Source of the DNA: Pisolithus tinctorius
Taxonomy: Eukaryota; Basidiomycota; Agaricomycetes; Boletales; Pisolithaceae
Length of the DNA stretch: 64,000 nucleotides
Assembly (NCBI GenBank): GCA_024663395.1
Contig: JANFAH010000010.1
Span: forward strand, 744,001-808,000
Direction: 5' to 3'
Shown here: positions 1 to 9,256 of the stretch, in pieces
Layout: every line of letters begins with the position of its first letter
Position numbering within the stretch: position 1 is the first letter of the stretch
Position numbers and translations under genes: made by a program
Notes under the pieces: generated by a model
Told to the model about the DNA's origin: nothing
Seen by the model: only the letters and a program-made list of their open reading frames with translations
Database searches by the model: none

Positions 1-304
1 CATTGTGATGACATTGCTGCATTATCACTTGCTGGGGTATTAACACCTACTAGTGCTAGTTGTAGTAGTTAGTAGTACTGCTAGTGTAGGCTATGCTACA
101 CTTTGGTAGTTTGCATTTTTGCCTGTTGCTGACTACAAAAAGTGTAGTATGAGTCAGAGGTGGAAGTCACATGATGCCGAATCACGTGACGAGACCAGTC
201 ACGTGATAGAGTCACATGGTCGATGCTGTAACAGTCACATGACCTGAAGTGTTCCCAACATGGCACCAGTGAAGTCACGTGACATGCTCCTTTCCAGCAC
301 CTGT
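1..304 (+). repeat. Left terminal inverted repeat, outer part
   Basis: This is the outer part of the giant element's left inverted repeat. It matches the reverse complement of about 39020-39331, including the run TATCACTTGCTGGGGT and the AACACCTACTAGTGCTAGTT block. From about 165 onward it holds closely spaced TCACRTGA octamers near 167, 181, 199, 212, 233 and 272. The repeat is cut at 304 by an LTR element and resumes at 22812. No gene is visible. Confidence 0.8.
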
Positions 305-665
305 TGTAGGAAAACGAATTTATGAGGATGAGGTGAAGAAGTAACTGAGGCAGTAGAGTCTGAAGGGAGTGGGTAAGCCAAAGGGGCTTCTATAGCCTGT
401 GCAGGGATCCTGAGAGTTGTCTGAAGGCTTCTAAGGCTGTCTGGGTGCAGGGAAACGACCTGCTCGATTTTGTCTCTTGTCTGTGGTAACTCGTCTATTG
501 TTTTTTTAAAAAAAACTAACTACATCCAGTACTAGGTAATGCTGACTAAGTGACCAAAATGCGAAATTCTAAGTACCACTAGCAGAAAAAAACTCCTAGA
601 ATCAAAACTAAATGAAATGAACAAAATAAAACAATTCCCCTAGTAGGGAAATTACATTCCCTACA
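305..665 (-). repeat. LTR of element 3 (3' LTR in minus orientation)
   Basis: This 361-bp copy pairs with 22451-22811 and differs at about eight positions, all transitions. It starts TGTAGGAAAA and ends CATTCCCTACA. A T-run/A-run (TTTTTTTAAAAAAAA) sits near 500-515. Confidence 0.85.
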
Positions 666-959
666 TCCCAGGGGTACTTGACATATTGACTGTCCCCAGT
701 CAACTCGAAGGAGGCTCGACTATACAAGAATCTGAAGCCATGAGGGAGGGGGGGCAAGACAACGCCTCGTCAACAAAAAACATTTGCTCGAGATGGCACG
801 AAACAAGACACGATGGTAGAAGGGAATGCGACAAGCACAACGCAAAACGAACAGAGAGAGCCTGCAACCCCAATCCTGAGATATCCATAAATCTGCCCAA
901 GGGTACCCTCATCCACCAAAAACCAAATGCAGCCATGAGTTCTGCAGCGACGACGACGG
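666..959. other. Internal spacer of element 3
   Basis: This is the stretch between the left LTR and the tandem array. Short overlapping open frames occur on both strands, but none has recognisable motifs. A polypurine tract next to the LTR is weak. Confidence 0.4.
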
Positions 960-2140
960 AAAAGGTACCATTCTGAAGCTGTTGAACAGTAGCATCAGGA
1001 TCCCAAAAAGCGAGAGATCCGTTTAAGAAACGGGCGAGATACACGCAGAGTCATCCTAAGGTGCCTGCAACAACAAAATGGTGCACATCTCCACAACAGC
1101 GGTAGCAAGTGTGATGTATGATATACCGTCAGAAAGCCCTCGACAAGTAGTACAAAGTCCCGGAAAAGCGAGAGGTCCGGCAGTGAAATGGGCAAGCTAT
1201 CATGCATACAGCATTGTTGACTGAAGAGGGAACACTGCAGAGTGACAATGGATGCTTGGGACATGGCAAAACTGCTGGCAACGATGGAGGGGGACGTAAT
1301 GAACATGCCGAAAAAGTGACGGAGGGAATCTGTGTATGCGGGCCTGAGATATTCGCAAAGTTGTCCAAAAGTGCCTCTAACCACGAAAACGAGCATGTCT
1401 CGCCGTTGCCTGCGCGGAATTTGACAAAAGAGGCGTCCCCGGAAATGGCTGCACATGGGGAACAGACTGCCAGAAAAGCGAGAGGAACAGTGCTCGAGTG
1501 CATGAGATATGACAAGAGGACTTTGAGGGTGGGGAGAAGGGCTTGACTTGCACAACAGCGGCTGGGACGATCAACACGAAACTCCGGGAGACGGTAGAGG
1601 ATTCGCAGACGAACAGGGCGAACAAGGAAATACGCCGATTGGACCAGCCGATCCCGAGTTATACACGAAACTGGCTCGAAGCCCTCTGGATACGAAAGCG
1701 TGGATATCTCGATAACGGTTGCGCGGAATTTTACAAATTATATGTCCCCAGGAAGGGTTTGGCGAGAGGGATGAACGACCTGAAAAGCGAGAGGAGCGAC
1801 GCAGAACTGCATGAGCGACTATGGCATGACCTCAAGGATGGCCTTCGCACAAAAATGCAAATATCTCCGGAGCTACTGGGCCTATCCAAACAATCCTGAT
1901 ATCAACATGGAGCATTCGTCGTGGACTACAATCCTCCCGAAAGGCGAGAGGCGCAGCGCGGAAATAAGCGAGATATGAGTAAGTACCCTGAGAATGGACC
2001 TATCCACAAAAATGCGAATATCTCCTCAACGGCTGGGCGCCTGCAAGCAATCTTGGTACCAACAGAGAGCTAACGTCGAGTAGAACGAGCCTGCGAAAAA
2101 GCGAGAGGCACGGCGTGATAACGAGCGAGATACACGCTCG
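960..2140 (-). repeat. Diverged tandem array, period about 157 bp
   Basis: A recurring block reading roughly AAAAGCGAGAGG followed by a GCGAGATA-type block appears at about 1004, 1162, 1472, 1782, 1939 and 2097. The gaps are 158, 310, 310, 157 and 158, that is one or two units of about 157 bp, with weaker copies near 1317 and 1627. Each unit also has an AAATGCRAATATCTCC-like part. The array therefore has about eight diverged units and occupies the place where pol would lie in an autonomous element. Several open frames cross it without conserved motifs, so it is treated as non-coding. Confidence 0.7.
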
Positions 2141-2460
2141 GTATGCACTCGGTACGAGGGAGGTAGCATTTGTCTTGACAAGCGACGAGCGGTGTCGGCA
2201 GTAATTTTGTCAGAACTGTATCCACGGATGGGAGGTGTTGTGTAGAGCACAGGGAGGTGCTAGGTGCAATGCTACTCAGTGTTCTGCGGGGAACTCGAGC
2301 CTGGGGGGTAAAAGACGAAGGGCAAAACAAGAAAATTCAAACATATCTAATGTACCAAAAATTCTGCATTACGACACAGGTAGATCCATACTAGATACTG
2401 TAAGATCCATAAGCAAAAGAAGTAAAAAACAACATAACAGAATTTGTGTGACATGCAGCA

Positions 2461-2678
2461 TCAATGTGCTCTTCGAGAGCACTGGGGCATGCGACTGCGG
2501 CTGCATGACTGCTTTGGTTTGGAACAGATGTATGAATACACCTTCCTCGAATGTGATCGAGAGCGCGAGCGTGAGGACGATGATGACAACAAGGAAGAAG
2601 GGGGTGAGCCACTAGTCGAATATGAACATGAGTGCCTTTGAGCGTGACACTGCTTCAAGCTGCGGGAATACAACTGGA
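2461..2678 (-). pseudogene. C-terminal part of the element 3 gag, split off by Gypsy-2
   Basis: This reading frame continues directly from the gag at 21078-22287 once Gypsy-2 and one copy of its CTGGA duplication are removed. The frame passes from ...EFIPVQ at 21077 to LYSRSLKQ at 2678 without a break. The tail is rich in Ser/Arg (repeated RSRS-type dipeptides) and stops at about 2461. No enzymatic domain follows. Confidence 0.65.
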
Positions 2679-2992
2679 TGTGATGATTCGCTATGGGTGC
2701 GTGCATTGGCGACAAGACAGATATATTACAGCCAACCTAACGCTGATAACAGGGATAAGGTACAGGGTAGAGTCAACGACAGGAAGCATACCTGATAACA
2801 GGAGGTTAACGCTAGGGAAGCAAACGATACACAAGGGGACTATATACCACACAACGAAGTGAGACATGATGAATAAGAAGGTGAAATAAGGTGTACAGTA
2901 TGACGGGGATGAGACCAAGTGATCGATCGGCTAAGTACAACAGGGACGAGACCAAGTGACTGATCGGCTGTGACAGGACGAATTTCCTCACA
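2679..2992 (-). repeat. Gypsy-2 3' LTR
   Basis: This 314-bp copy begins TGTGATGATTC and ends TTTCCTCACA. In sense (minus) direction it is preceded by a G-rich polypurine tract (GAAGGGGGTGA, complement of 2993-3003), which begins right after the pol stop codon at 3003-3005. Confidence 0.92.
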
Positions 2993-3002
2993 TCACCCCC
3001 CT

Positions 3003-3618
3003 TCAAGGCGGACGTCCCCTGCGAGAGAGGAACTCCTGGAGCTTGATGTTGACCCCATGCTTGTCATTGAGGTTTTCGCGTGGTTCCCAAGTATTTTCCT
3101 CGCGAGGGAGACCCCTCCATTTCACCAGGTATTTGGTGCGACCATGGCGAATCCGCTCATCCAGAACATCTTCGACTTCTATCTCATAATGGTCTCCAAG
3201 AAGGACCAGAGGTGGCGGTGGAGGACGTTGTTGGATGGAGGATGTGGGAGGGTGATAAGGGCGAAGTAGGATAGTGTGGAATACAGGATGTATACATCGC
3301 CAGGAGTGAGGGAGTTCAAGGTGGAATGCACGCTGACCTATCTGCTCGAGGATGCAGAATGGCCCGAAGCGACGGTCATCAAGTTTTTTGGAGGGATGAT
3401 CTGAGTGTAAATGAGTGGCATCAAGATAAACAAGATCTCCAGGTTTATATGTTGGAGACGTGGAATGGCGGCGGTCATAGAAGCGTGCCATAGCACTAGC
3501 TGCCTTAACGAGTGCAGCATTAGCATCATCCTGTATCCGTTTCATTCATTCTGCGAAGTTTTCTGCACTCTCTGTGAGGACGGTGGATCGAGGCTCAGGG
3601 CCCTTGCATGGGGAAGAG
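3003..3618 (-). pseudogene. Gypsy-2 pol, C-terminal part: integrase tail and chromodomain
   Basis: This is the 3' end of Gypsy-2 pol, separated from the integrase core by Gypsy-1. The frame enters from the integration site, crosses one TGA (3546-3548), then reads MKRIQDD..., the PGDLVYLD and KLDDRRFGPF motifs of the integrase C-terminal domain, and a chromodomain (YEIEVEDVLDERI...YLVKWRGL...NTWEP). Chromodomains of this kind target integration to chromatin in the chromovirus clade. The TGA sits where an arginine codon CGA would fit. Confidence 0.85.
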
Positions 3619-4143
3619 TGTCAAGTACGGGATATCCGGGTTGAGGCCGGACCGGAGACTGAAGCGGACGCAAGGCCGAGGGGTCGGGATCAGGTAGAGT
3701 GACGAGGATACAGATAGGTGGACTGTTTGGACTTAGTGACTGAGGGTACAGCGCTATTCCCTTGCGTGGGTCTCAGTCCGAGTCCGAGGCCAAGGCGGGG
3801 TTATCAGGATTTACTTAGTTGATTTCAGACTGAAGTCTACAGGCCGAGTATCTACGAGCTTATATACTAGAGTAGCTATAGTACGGAGACCGGTAATGCC
3901 GGTCTCGCAAGGATTGCTAAGACGATTGGTAAGACAAGGATTACTAACATATGACTAAGGTAACGGAGACTGGGACAGGTGGACCGGGGACAGGACCGGG
4001 GACAGGACTTATCCGAAATGACACGCACTGCAAAGCAGTGCTTACCGCGCTAGACCAACTGGGGACAAGAGGACCGTGAGGCCAAGGCCGGACTGAGTGA
4101 GTGCGAGGCCGAGTCCGGCCGGGGTCGAGACATGGCTATGACA
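3619..4143 (-). repeat. Gypsy-1 3' LTR
   Basis: This 525-bp LTR starts TGTCAAGTAC and ends CTATGACA. A TATATA box lies near 3860-3870 as in the partner LTR. The ends resemble those of the 916-bp solo LTR at 59617-60532, suggesting related families. Confidence 0.92.
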
Positions 4144-4281
4144 GTATCCCCCTCTTAGGGGTCGAACCCATGAGACCCCTGCGAGAGTGGTGGGCTGAGT
4201 CCGAAAGTTGGCTGAGTTCGAAAAACCGATACTTGTGGCTCGCTAAGCCCTTTGCGCTCTTTCTTTCACATCTTCTTCATC

Positions 4282-5335
4282 ATGTCCGAATCGAGGCCGA
4301 TCACCGCGACAGACAACAACGATGAAGGCCGGGCCGTGATCGACTGGACCCAGGTGTCGGAAGACGCCATCAAGTACGACACTGACGATGAGGAGGAGGT
4401 GATGAGAGCGAAGGCGAAAGAAAGGAAGAGACGAAAGGCGGCTGAACAAGCCCAGCGGGAGGAACAGGCGTGGCTTGAGGCCGAAAGGGCGGCAAGGGAG
4501 CAGGCCAAAGCCGAGAGGGCTGAGAGGGAGAAGGTCGAGAGGATAGCGCAGGAGGCCGAGGAGCAAAGGGTGCGTGAGAACGAAGAGAAGCGCAAGGCCG
4601 AGGAGGAAAAGGAGGCTGAGCGAAAGTGCAAGGCCAAGACCGGAAAGAGTAGTGAGGCCAGGGGTGAGGTAAAGAGGGTGGTGATGGACCCCGGGTGAGT
4701 ACTTTTACTACTCACGCTCCCTTCATCTAACGTCCTTTAGCTGTACCCGTTGCACCCGGGCCGAAGTCGTCTGCGAGTTTCTCGTGGACGGCAACAAGAA
4801 GAGGGTTGCCTGTGTGCGGTGCAACCTTTCAAAAGGTAAATGCCGGTGGCCTGGAGATGGGAAGGACGCCGAGGCCGGTCCCAAGGTCAAGGCCGACAAA
4901 GGGAAGAAACAGAAGGCCGACGAAGAGACGCCAGAGCCCGGGCCGAGCCAGAAGAAGCGGGCGAAGTCGAGAGTGGTCAAGGTGTTGGAGATCAACGAGC
5001 CCGAGGCCGGAGGGAGCGGGCTGAGGGAGGCCGGCACCGAAAGGTACTCGGGCTTGGAAAACAAGCTCGAGCGACTGATCGAGGCCGCGGGGCTGATCAC
5101 CAACAACCTGGCCAGCCTCTTCGAACTCCATGAAACCGCGGTCGAGAATTCAGGCCGCATAGCCGACGTGCTCGAGTCCTATGGTTTCGGCATGGCAGTT
5201 TCTCCCTCGGATTCAGGCTCATCTGAGCTCGACTCCGACGAATTGCACGAGGAGGCCGAATGGCTGAAAAACCATGGCAAGGATGAAGAGGAGGAGACTG
5301 AGGGGGAGGACGAGGCCATGGCCGAGGGCAAGTAG
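4282..5335 (+). CDS. Antisense Zn2Cys6/coiled-coil gene inside Gypsy-1
   Basis: This two-exon gene lies between pol and the 3' LTR on the strand opposite gag-pol. Exon 1 (4282-4694) starts ATG TCC GAA, has an acidic stretch (DTDDEEE) and a long charged Glu/Lys/Arg/Ala helix that should form a coiled coil. The intron is 4695-4740 (GTGAGT...CTAAC...TTTAG). Exon 2 opens with CTRC...C...CVRC...C spaced C-x2-C-x6-C-x12-C-x2-C-x6-C, the spacing of the fungal Zn(II)2Cys6 binuclear cluster. Next come a Pro/Lys/Glu-rich region, a short helical segment (LENKLERLIEAAG) and an acidic tail ending EEEETEGEDEAMAEGK. A DNA- or RNA-binding regulator of the element is plausible, but its function is unknown. 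The frame is intact, unlike most genes here. Confidence 0.75.
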
Positions 5336-5530
5336 TACCTTAGCGTAGAGGCCTGTAGTTATTTCTTCTGCGAATGTCCTGTGCGGTGTCCGGTGTCCGG
5401 TGTCCAGTCTCGTTCTTGTATAGTAAGTGAGAATCAAACAAGAAAAAGAAAACAGAGTAAGTAAGGAATCAAAAGGAACTATATACCAATAGGGGACAGG
5501 GCAGAAACTGAGGCCGGTTGAGACCGGTCC

Positions 5531-8500
5531 TCATTGGTACGGGCCAGGTTTGTTGGGATAGTGGAAATGAAACTCTTGCACGAGTTCAGAGGCGTTGTCT
5601 AGCTCTGTAGCTAGTACCCAAGTAGTTTCTTCATCAGTCCCTTCGTAGCCGGTCCACCGGACTAGGTACTGAAGCCAACACCAGCGACGCTGGTCGACCT
5701 TGGAGTCGAGGATTTCTGCTACCTCGAACTCTAGATCACCATCAACTTCGACTGGTGGAGGTGGTGGTTGAGTCCGGTTCGGGATGGTGTTAGGGACGGC
5801 CGGCTCGAGTTGGGAGACGTGGAAGACCGGATGTACTGCGCACATCGAGTCCGGCAGGCGCAGTGTGAACGAATGAGTACTGGCCTGAGCTATGACCGGG
5901 TACAGTCCAAGGTTTTTCTCCGAGAGCTTCTTGGAAGGCCGAGTAGACCGGAAGTATTTGGCTTTGACATATACTTGGTCACCGACTTTGAAGTCTGGAG
6001 CCAGCATGCATTTAGCATCGGCCGGTTCTTGGTAGCGCTGCTGTGCTAGGGTCATTTCTTCCCGTAGGTATTGATGCAGTGAGTCTAAGTCGACTGCATA
6101 GTCATGAGCCCGAGTGGAGGTGAGGTCGCGCTCTGGGTACACCGAGATGTTAGGGTGATAGCCCTTATTGGCAAAGAAGGGTGAAACACCGGTGGTAGCG
6201 CTAGGGGCATTGTTGTAGGCGAACTCGGCCAAAGGTAGTAGGTCGGCCCAATTATCCTGCTGGTAGTTGCAGTACACTCGGAGGTATTGCTCGAGAGTCT
6301 GGTTAGTCCGCTCGGTCTGGCCATCACCTTCGGGGTGGTAGCCCGAGGTGAAATGTAGATGCATATCTAAGGCCTTACCGAGTGACCGGAAAAAGTGGGA
6401 GACGAACTCCGAGCCTCGGTCTGAGGTTACATGGGTCGGCACTCCGTGCTTCGAGAAGACATGGAGTAGGAATAACCTGGCGAGTTCTGGGGCCGTGATG
6501 GTGTCGTGGGTGGGGATGAATATGGCCTGCTTGGAAAGCCGGTCAACTACGACGAGGATGGCCGTGAAGCCGGTTGAGGCCGGAAGCTGCTCAATGAAAT
6601 CCATAGAGATGGAGTTCCACGGCTTCTCCGGCACCGGAAGTTGCTTGAGGAGGCCGTAAGGCCAATGGCGGGGGACCTTAGCCCGAGCGCAGGCCGTGCA
6701 AGACTGGACATAGTCCTTGACGAAGGTCCTGAGGCTGGGCCAGGTATACTCACGCCGTATAAGCTCTAGTGTGCGATTTTGGCCGAAATGGCCAGACAGG
6801 GGGTGGTCATGCTTAAGCCGCAAGACCCTAAGACGGAGATCATTTGAGTCCGGCACATAGATTCTTCCATCAAGCTGAAGGAAGCCGGTGTCATCTACTG
6901 ACCACCGAGGATCAGACATGTCGGACAGGTGGATTTGTGAGACCGGGTCATCCGGCAGTGCAGTCAGGATATCATTGTGCAATTTCTCTATATCCATCAG
7001 TGCGACTGCTCGCAAGACCGGGTACTCCAGGTAGGTTGCACGAAGGGAGACCGCTAGCTGCTCCTGGGTGAAGACCGGTCTCAGGTTTTGCGGGTTCACT
7101 CGGGCATAGCCGCTATCCCCCTCTTTGGGGTAGACGTCCCATCGTCTAGTTAGGGCATCGGGCTTAGCCCCGAGCTTACCGGGTCTGAATCTAATGATCA
7201 TATTAAACTGAGAAAGGAATTCCGACCAGCGAGCTTGGCGGTGGGTGAGTACTTTAGAGGTAGAAAAGTACTCAAGGTTCTTGTGGTCAGTTACAACATC
7301 GACCGGTGAGGCCGAGCCTTCAAGGTAGTGGTGCCAGGTCCGGAATGCTTCAAAAATTGCAAGCAATTCTTTGTCATGGGTGTCATAATTCAATTCCGGG
7401 GCGGTCAGAGTCTGGGAGTAGAATGCGACCGGATGAATTTGGCCGTCGCCGCAGGTGATAGAGAGGATGCCGGCGATGGCATAGTCCGAAGCATCGGTCT
7501 CAACGGTGATAGGGACCCCAGGGATGAAATGAGTTAAGACCGGCGCGGTGGTGAAGGCGGCCTTGAGGTTGTTGAATGACCGACGGCACTCCTCAGAGAA
7601 GTTCCAAGGAGCCCCTTTGTGGGTAAGCCGGGTCAGTGGTACGACAATGTCCGAGTAATTGAAAATGAACCGGCGGTAGAAATTGGCGAAGCCGAGGAAA
7701 GATTGAATGTCCTTGACCTTGCGAGGCTCAGGCCAATCGCAGATGGTCTGGACCTTTTCCTTGGACATCGTGAGGCCGGCAGGGGAGAGGTAGAATCCGA
7801 GGTATTCGACCGAGTCCGAGTGGAACTCGCATTTCTCCGGCTTCGCATACAGGCCGTGAAGCCGAAGCCGGTGGAGGACTTCTCGGACATGCTGCTTGTG
7901 AGACTCCTTATCTCCGGAGTAGATCAAGATGTCATCTAAGTAGACGACTACACAGACATCCAACATGTCCGCGAAAATGGTATTCACGAAGCATTGGAAA
8001 GCGGCCGGGGCATTGGTGAGGCCGAAGGGCATCACTAACCACTCGTAAGATCCATACCAAGTCCAGAATGCGGTCTTCCATTCATCGCCCGGGGCAATCT
8101 GGACGAGATGGTAGGCATGCCGGAGATCGATCTTAGTATAGATCTTGGCTCGGCTTGGTGAATCCAGGAGGTCGGAGATGAGCGGTAGTGGGTATCGGTC
8201 CTTCTTAGTGATTTTATTGAGGCCGTGGAAGTCTACACAAAGCCGGAGGGAGCCGTCCTTCTTTTTGACAAAGAGGACCGGTGCAGCATAAGGGGAAGAG
8301 GTAGGCCGAATGAATCCGGTAGTAAGGTTTTCGTCGATGAAAGTCCGGAGAGCTTGGAGCTCAACCAGGGACAGCGAGTAGATTGTGCCAAGGGGCGGGG
8401 TTGTTCCTTCTTCGAGCTCTATCTTTAGGTCGTACTCCCAGTGTGGTGGGAGTGCCGAGGCCTTGGCCTTGCTGAATACATCAGCGAAATCATGATACTC

Positions 8501-9250
8501 TTCCGGGACATTGGGTAAGGCCGGAGGAGGTGAAGCCGAGGCCGATCGGGCTTGAGCTGAGTCCGAGGGACAGAGCTGAAGTTGGAATTGGACGGACCCT
8601 TCTAGTTTACAGGCGCGCACAAAGGCGGCTGCATTGATTAGGGAGACAAGAGGGGCCTTCAGAGGTGTGCGAGCCGGGGAGTCGGAGACCAGTACAGATG
8701 GCGCAAGGCCGGGTTGGTCACTAGGACCGGAGTCAGGAAGGCCGGTGGAGACCGGGCTTACAGGGGGTGTCGATGGGGTTGGCATTCCTTGTGCAGGGGT
8801 CCGGAATGTTAGACTGCTCAATACCCAATCAATCAATGGATTGTAGCGGGTGAGCCAGTCATGTCCGAGAACTATCTTACACTCAGAATCCAACGGGGCT
8901 AAAAACAGGGTTACCGGTGTGACATCGCCGGATGTGAAGCGGATGTTGACGTCTACTGCTTGGGTTATGGTGAAGGTGGACGTTCCATCGAAAAGCCAGA
9001 GTTGGATTGGTGAGACCAAATATGGGGTAAACGAGTGTTGATTAGCAAAATGATTATCTATGAAACAATGTGTGGAACCAGAGTCCACTAAAGTACGAAG
9101 CCGAGGTAAATCTGGGTTTTCTAATGTGACATAGGGGGTTAAAGAGTTCGGACTGGAAAGAGTGGACGCGTTGAGACAAGCCTCCAAGTTTGCACAACCG
9201 GAGTCAACACAGCTCCCAGATTGTGCGGAGTCCTGGGAGCTGCTACCTAT
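5531..9250 (-). CDS. pol: Gypsy-1 pol polyprotein (protease, RT, RNase H, integrase, chromodomain)
   Basis: An uninterrupted frame of more than 1200 codons, entered by -1 slippage at 9250-9256. Visible parts in order: aspartic protease LVDSGSTHCFID; reverse transcriptase with FVKKKDGSLRLCVDF, MPFGLTNAPAAFQ and the catalytic YLDDIL (about 7925-7950); RNase H with ETDASDYAIAG and DHKNLEYF; integrase zinc finger H-x-H-C-C around HPLSGHFGQ...CTACARAK; integrase catalytic residues in MDFIEQLP, TSDRGSEF and GQTERTNQTLEQYL; and a C-terminal chromodomain (FEVAEILDSKV...YLVRWTGYE...TTWVLATEL). There is no ATG at the start of the frame, consistent with production as a gag-pol fusion. All catalytic motifs look intact. 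Confidence 0.93.
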   Translation of the reverse strand: MGSSSQDSAQSGSCVDSGCANLEACLNASTLSSPNSLTPYVTLENPDLPRLRTLVDSGSTHCFIDNHFANQHSFTPYLVSPIQLWLFDGTSTFTITQAVDVNIRFTSGDVTPVTLFLAPLDSECKIVLGHDWLTRYNPLIDWVLSSLTFRTPAQGMPTPSTPPVSPVSTGLPDSGPSDQPGLAPSVLVSDSPARTPLKAPLVSLINAAAFVRACKLEGSVQFQLQLCPSDSAQARSASASPPPALPNVPEEYHDFADVFSKAKASALPPHWEYDLKIELEEGTTPPLGTIYSLSLVELQALRTFIDENLTTGFIRPTSSPYAAPVLFVKKKDGSLRLCVDFHGLNKITKKDRYPLPLISDLLDSPSRAKIYTKIDLRHAYHLVQIAPGDEWKTAFWTWYGSYEWLVMPFGLTNAPAAFQCFVNTIFADMLDVCVVVYLDDILIYSGDKESHKQHVREVLHRLRLHGLYAKPEKCEFHSDSVEYLGFYLSPAGLTMSKEKVQTICDWPEPRKVKDIQSFLGFANFYRRFIFNYSDIVVPLTRLTHKGAPWNFSEECRRSFNNLKAAFTTAPVLTHFIPGVPITVETDASDYAIAGILSITCGDGQIHPVAFYSQTLTAPELNYDTHDKELLAIFEAFRTWHHYLEGSASPVDVVTDHKNLEYFSTSKVLTHRQARWSEFLSQFNMIIRFRPGKLGAKPDALTRRWDVYPKEGDSGYARVNPQNLRPVFTQEQLAVSLRATYLEYPVLRAVALMDIEKLHNDILTALPDDPVSQIHLSDMSDPRWSVDDTGFLQLDGRIYVPDSNDLRLRVLRLKHDHPLSGHFGQNRTLELIRREYTWPSLRTFVKDYVQSCTACARAKVPRHWPYGLLKQLPVPEKPWNSISMDFIEQLPASTGFTAILVVVDRLSKQAIFIPTHDTITAPELARLFLLHVFSKHGVPTHVTSDRGSEFVSHFFRSLGKALDMHLHFTSGYHPEGDGQTERTNQTLEQYLRVYCNYQQDNWADLLPLAEFAYNNAPSATTGVSPFFANKGYHPNISVYPERDLTSTRAHDYAVDLDSLHQYLREEMTLAQQRYQEPADAKCMLAPDFKVGDQVYVKAKYFRSTRPSKKLSEKNLGLYPVIAQASTHSFTLRLPDSMCAVHPVFHVSQLEPAVPNTIPNRTQPPPPPVEVDGDLEFEVAEILDSKVDQRRWCWLQYLVRWTGYEGTDEETTWVLATELDNASELVQEFHFHYPNKPGPYQ

Positions 9251-9256
9251 TTTTTT
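9247..9256 (-). promoter_or_regulatory. Candidate -1 ribosomal frameshift site of Gypsy-1
   Basis: In sense direction gag ends ACA AAA AAA TAG, so the seven-A run (9250-9256) is a canonical X XXY YYZ heptamer (A AAA AAA) in the gag frame, directly followed by the stop codon (9247-9249). Pol is open in the -1 frame from this point and has no ATG. I did not fold a downstream stimulatory structure. Confidence 0.65.

Noticed and set aside
165..285. CRISPR-like or satellite array formed by the TCAYRTGA words
   Set aside because: Spacing is irregular, spacers are not of constant size, the words are palindromic octamers, and the genome is eukaryotic.
995..1555. 186-codon minus-strand frame in element 3 as pol remnant
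   Set aside because: It lies in the 157-bp tandem array, shows no RT, protease or integrase motif, and overlapping frames of similar length exist on both strands.
4266..4715. 149-codon minus-strand frame opposite the Zn2Cys6 gene
   Set aside because: It is a Ser/Leu-rich shadow of the Glu/Lys/Arg-rich coiled coil on the plus strand.
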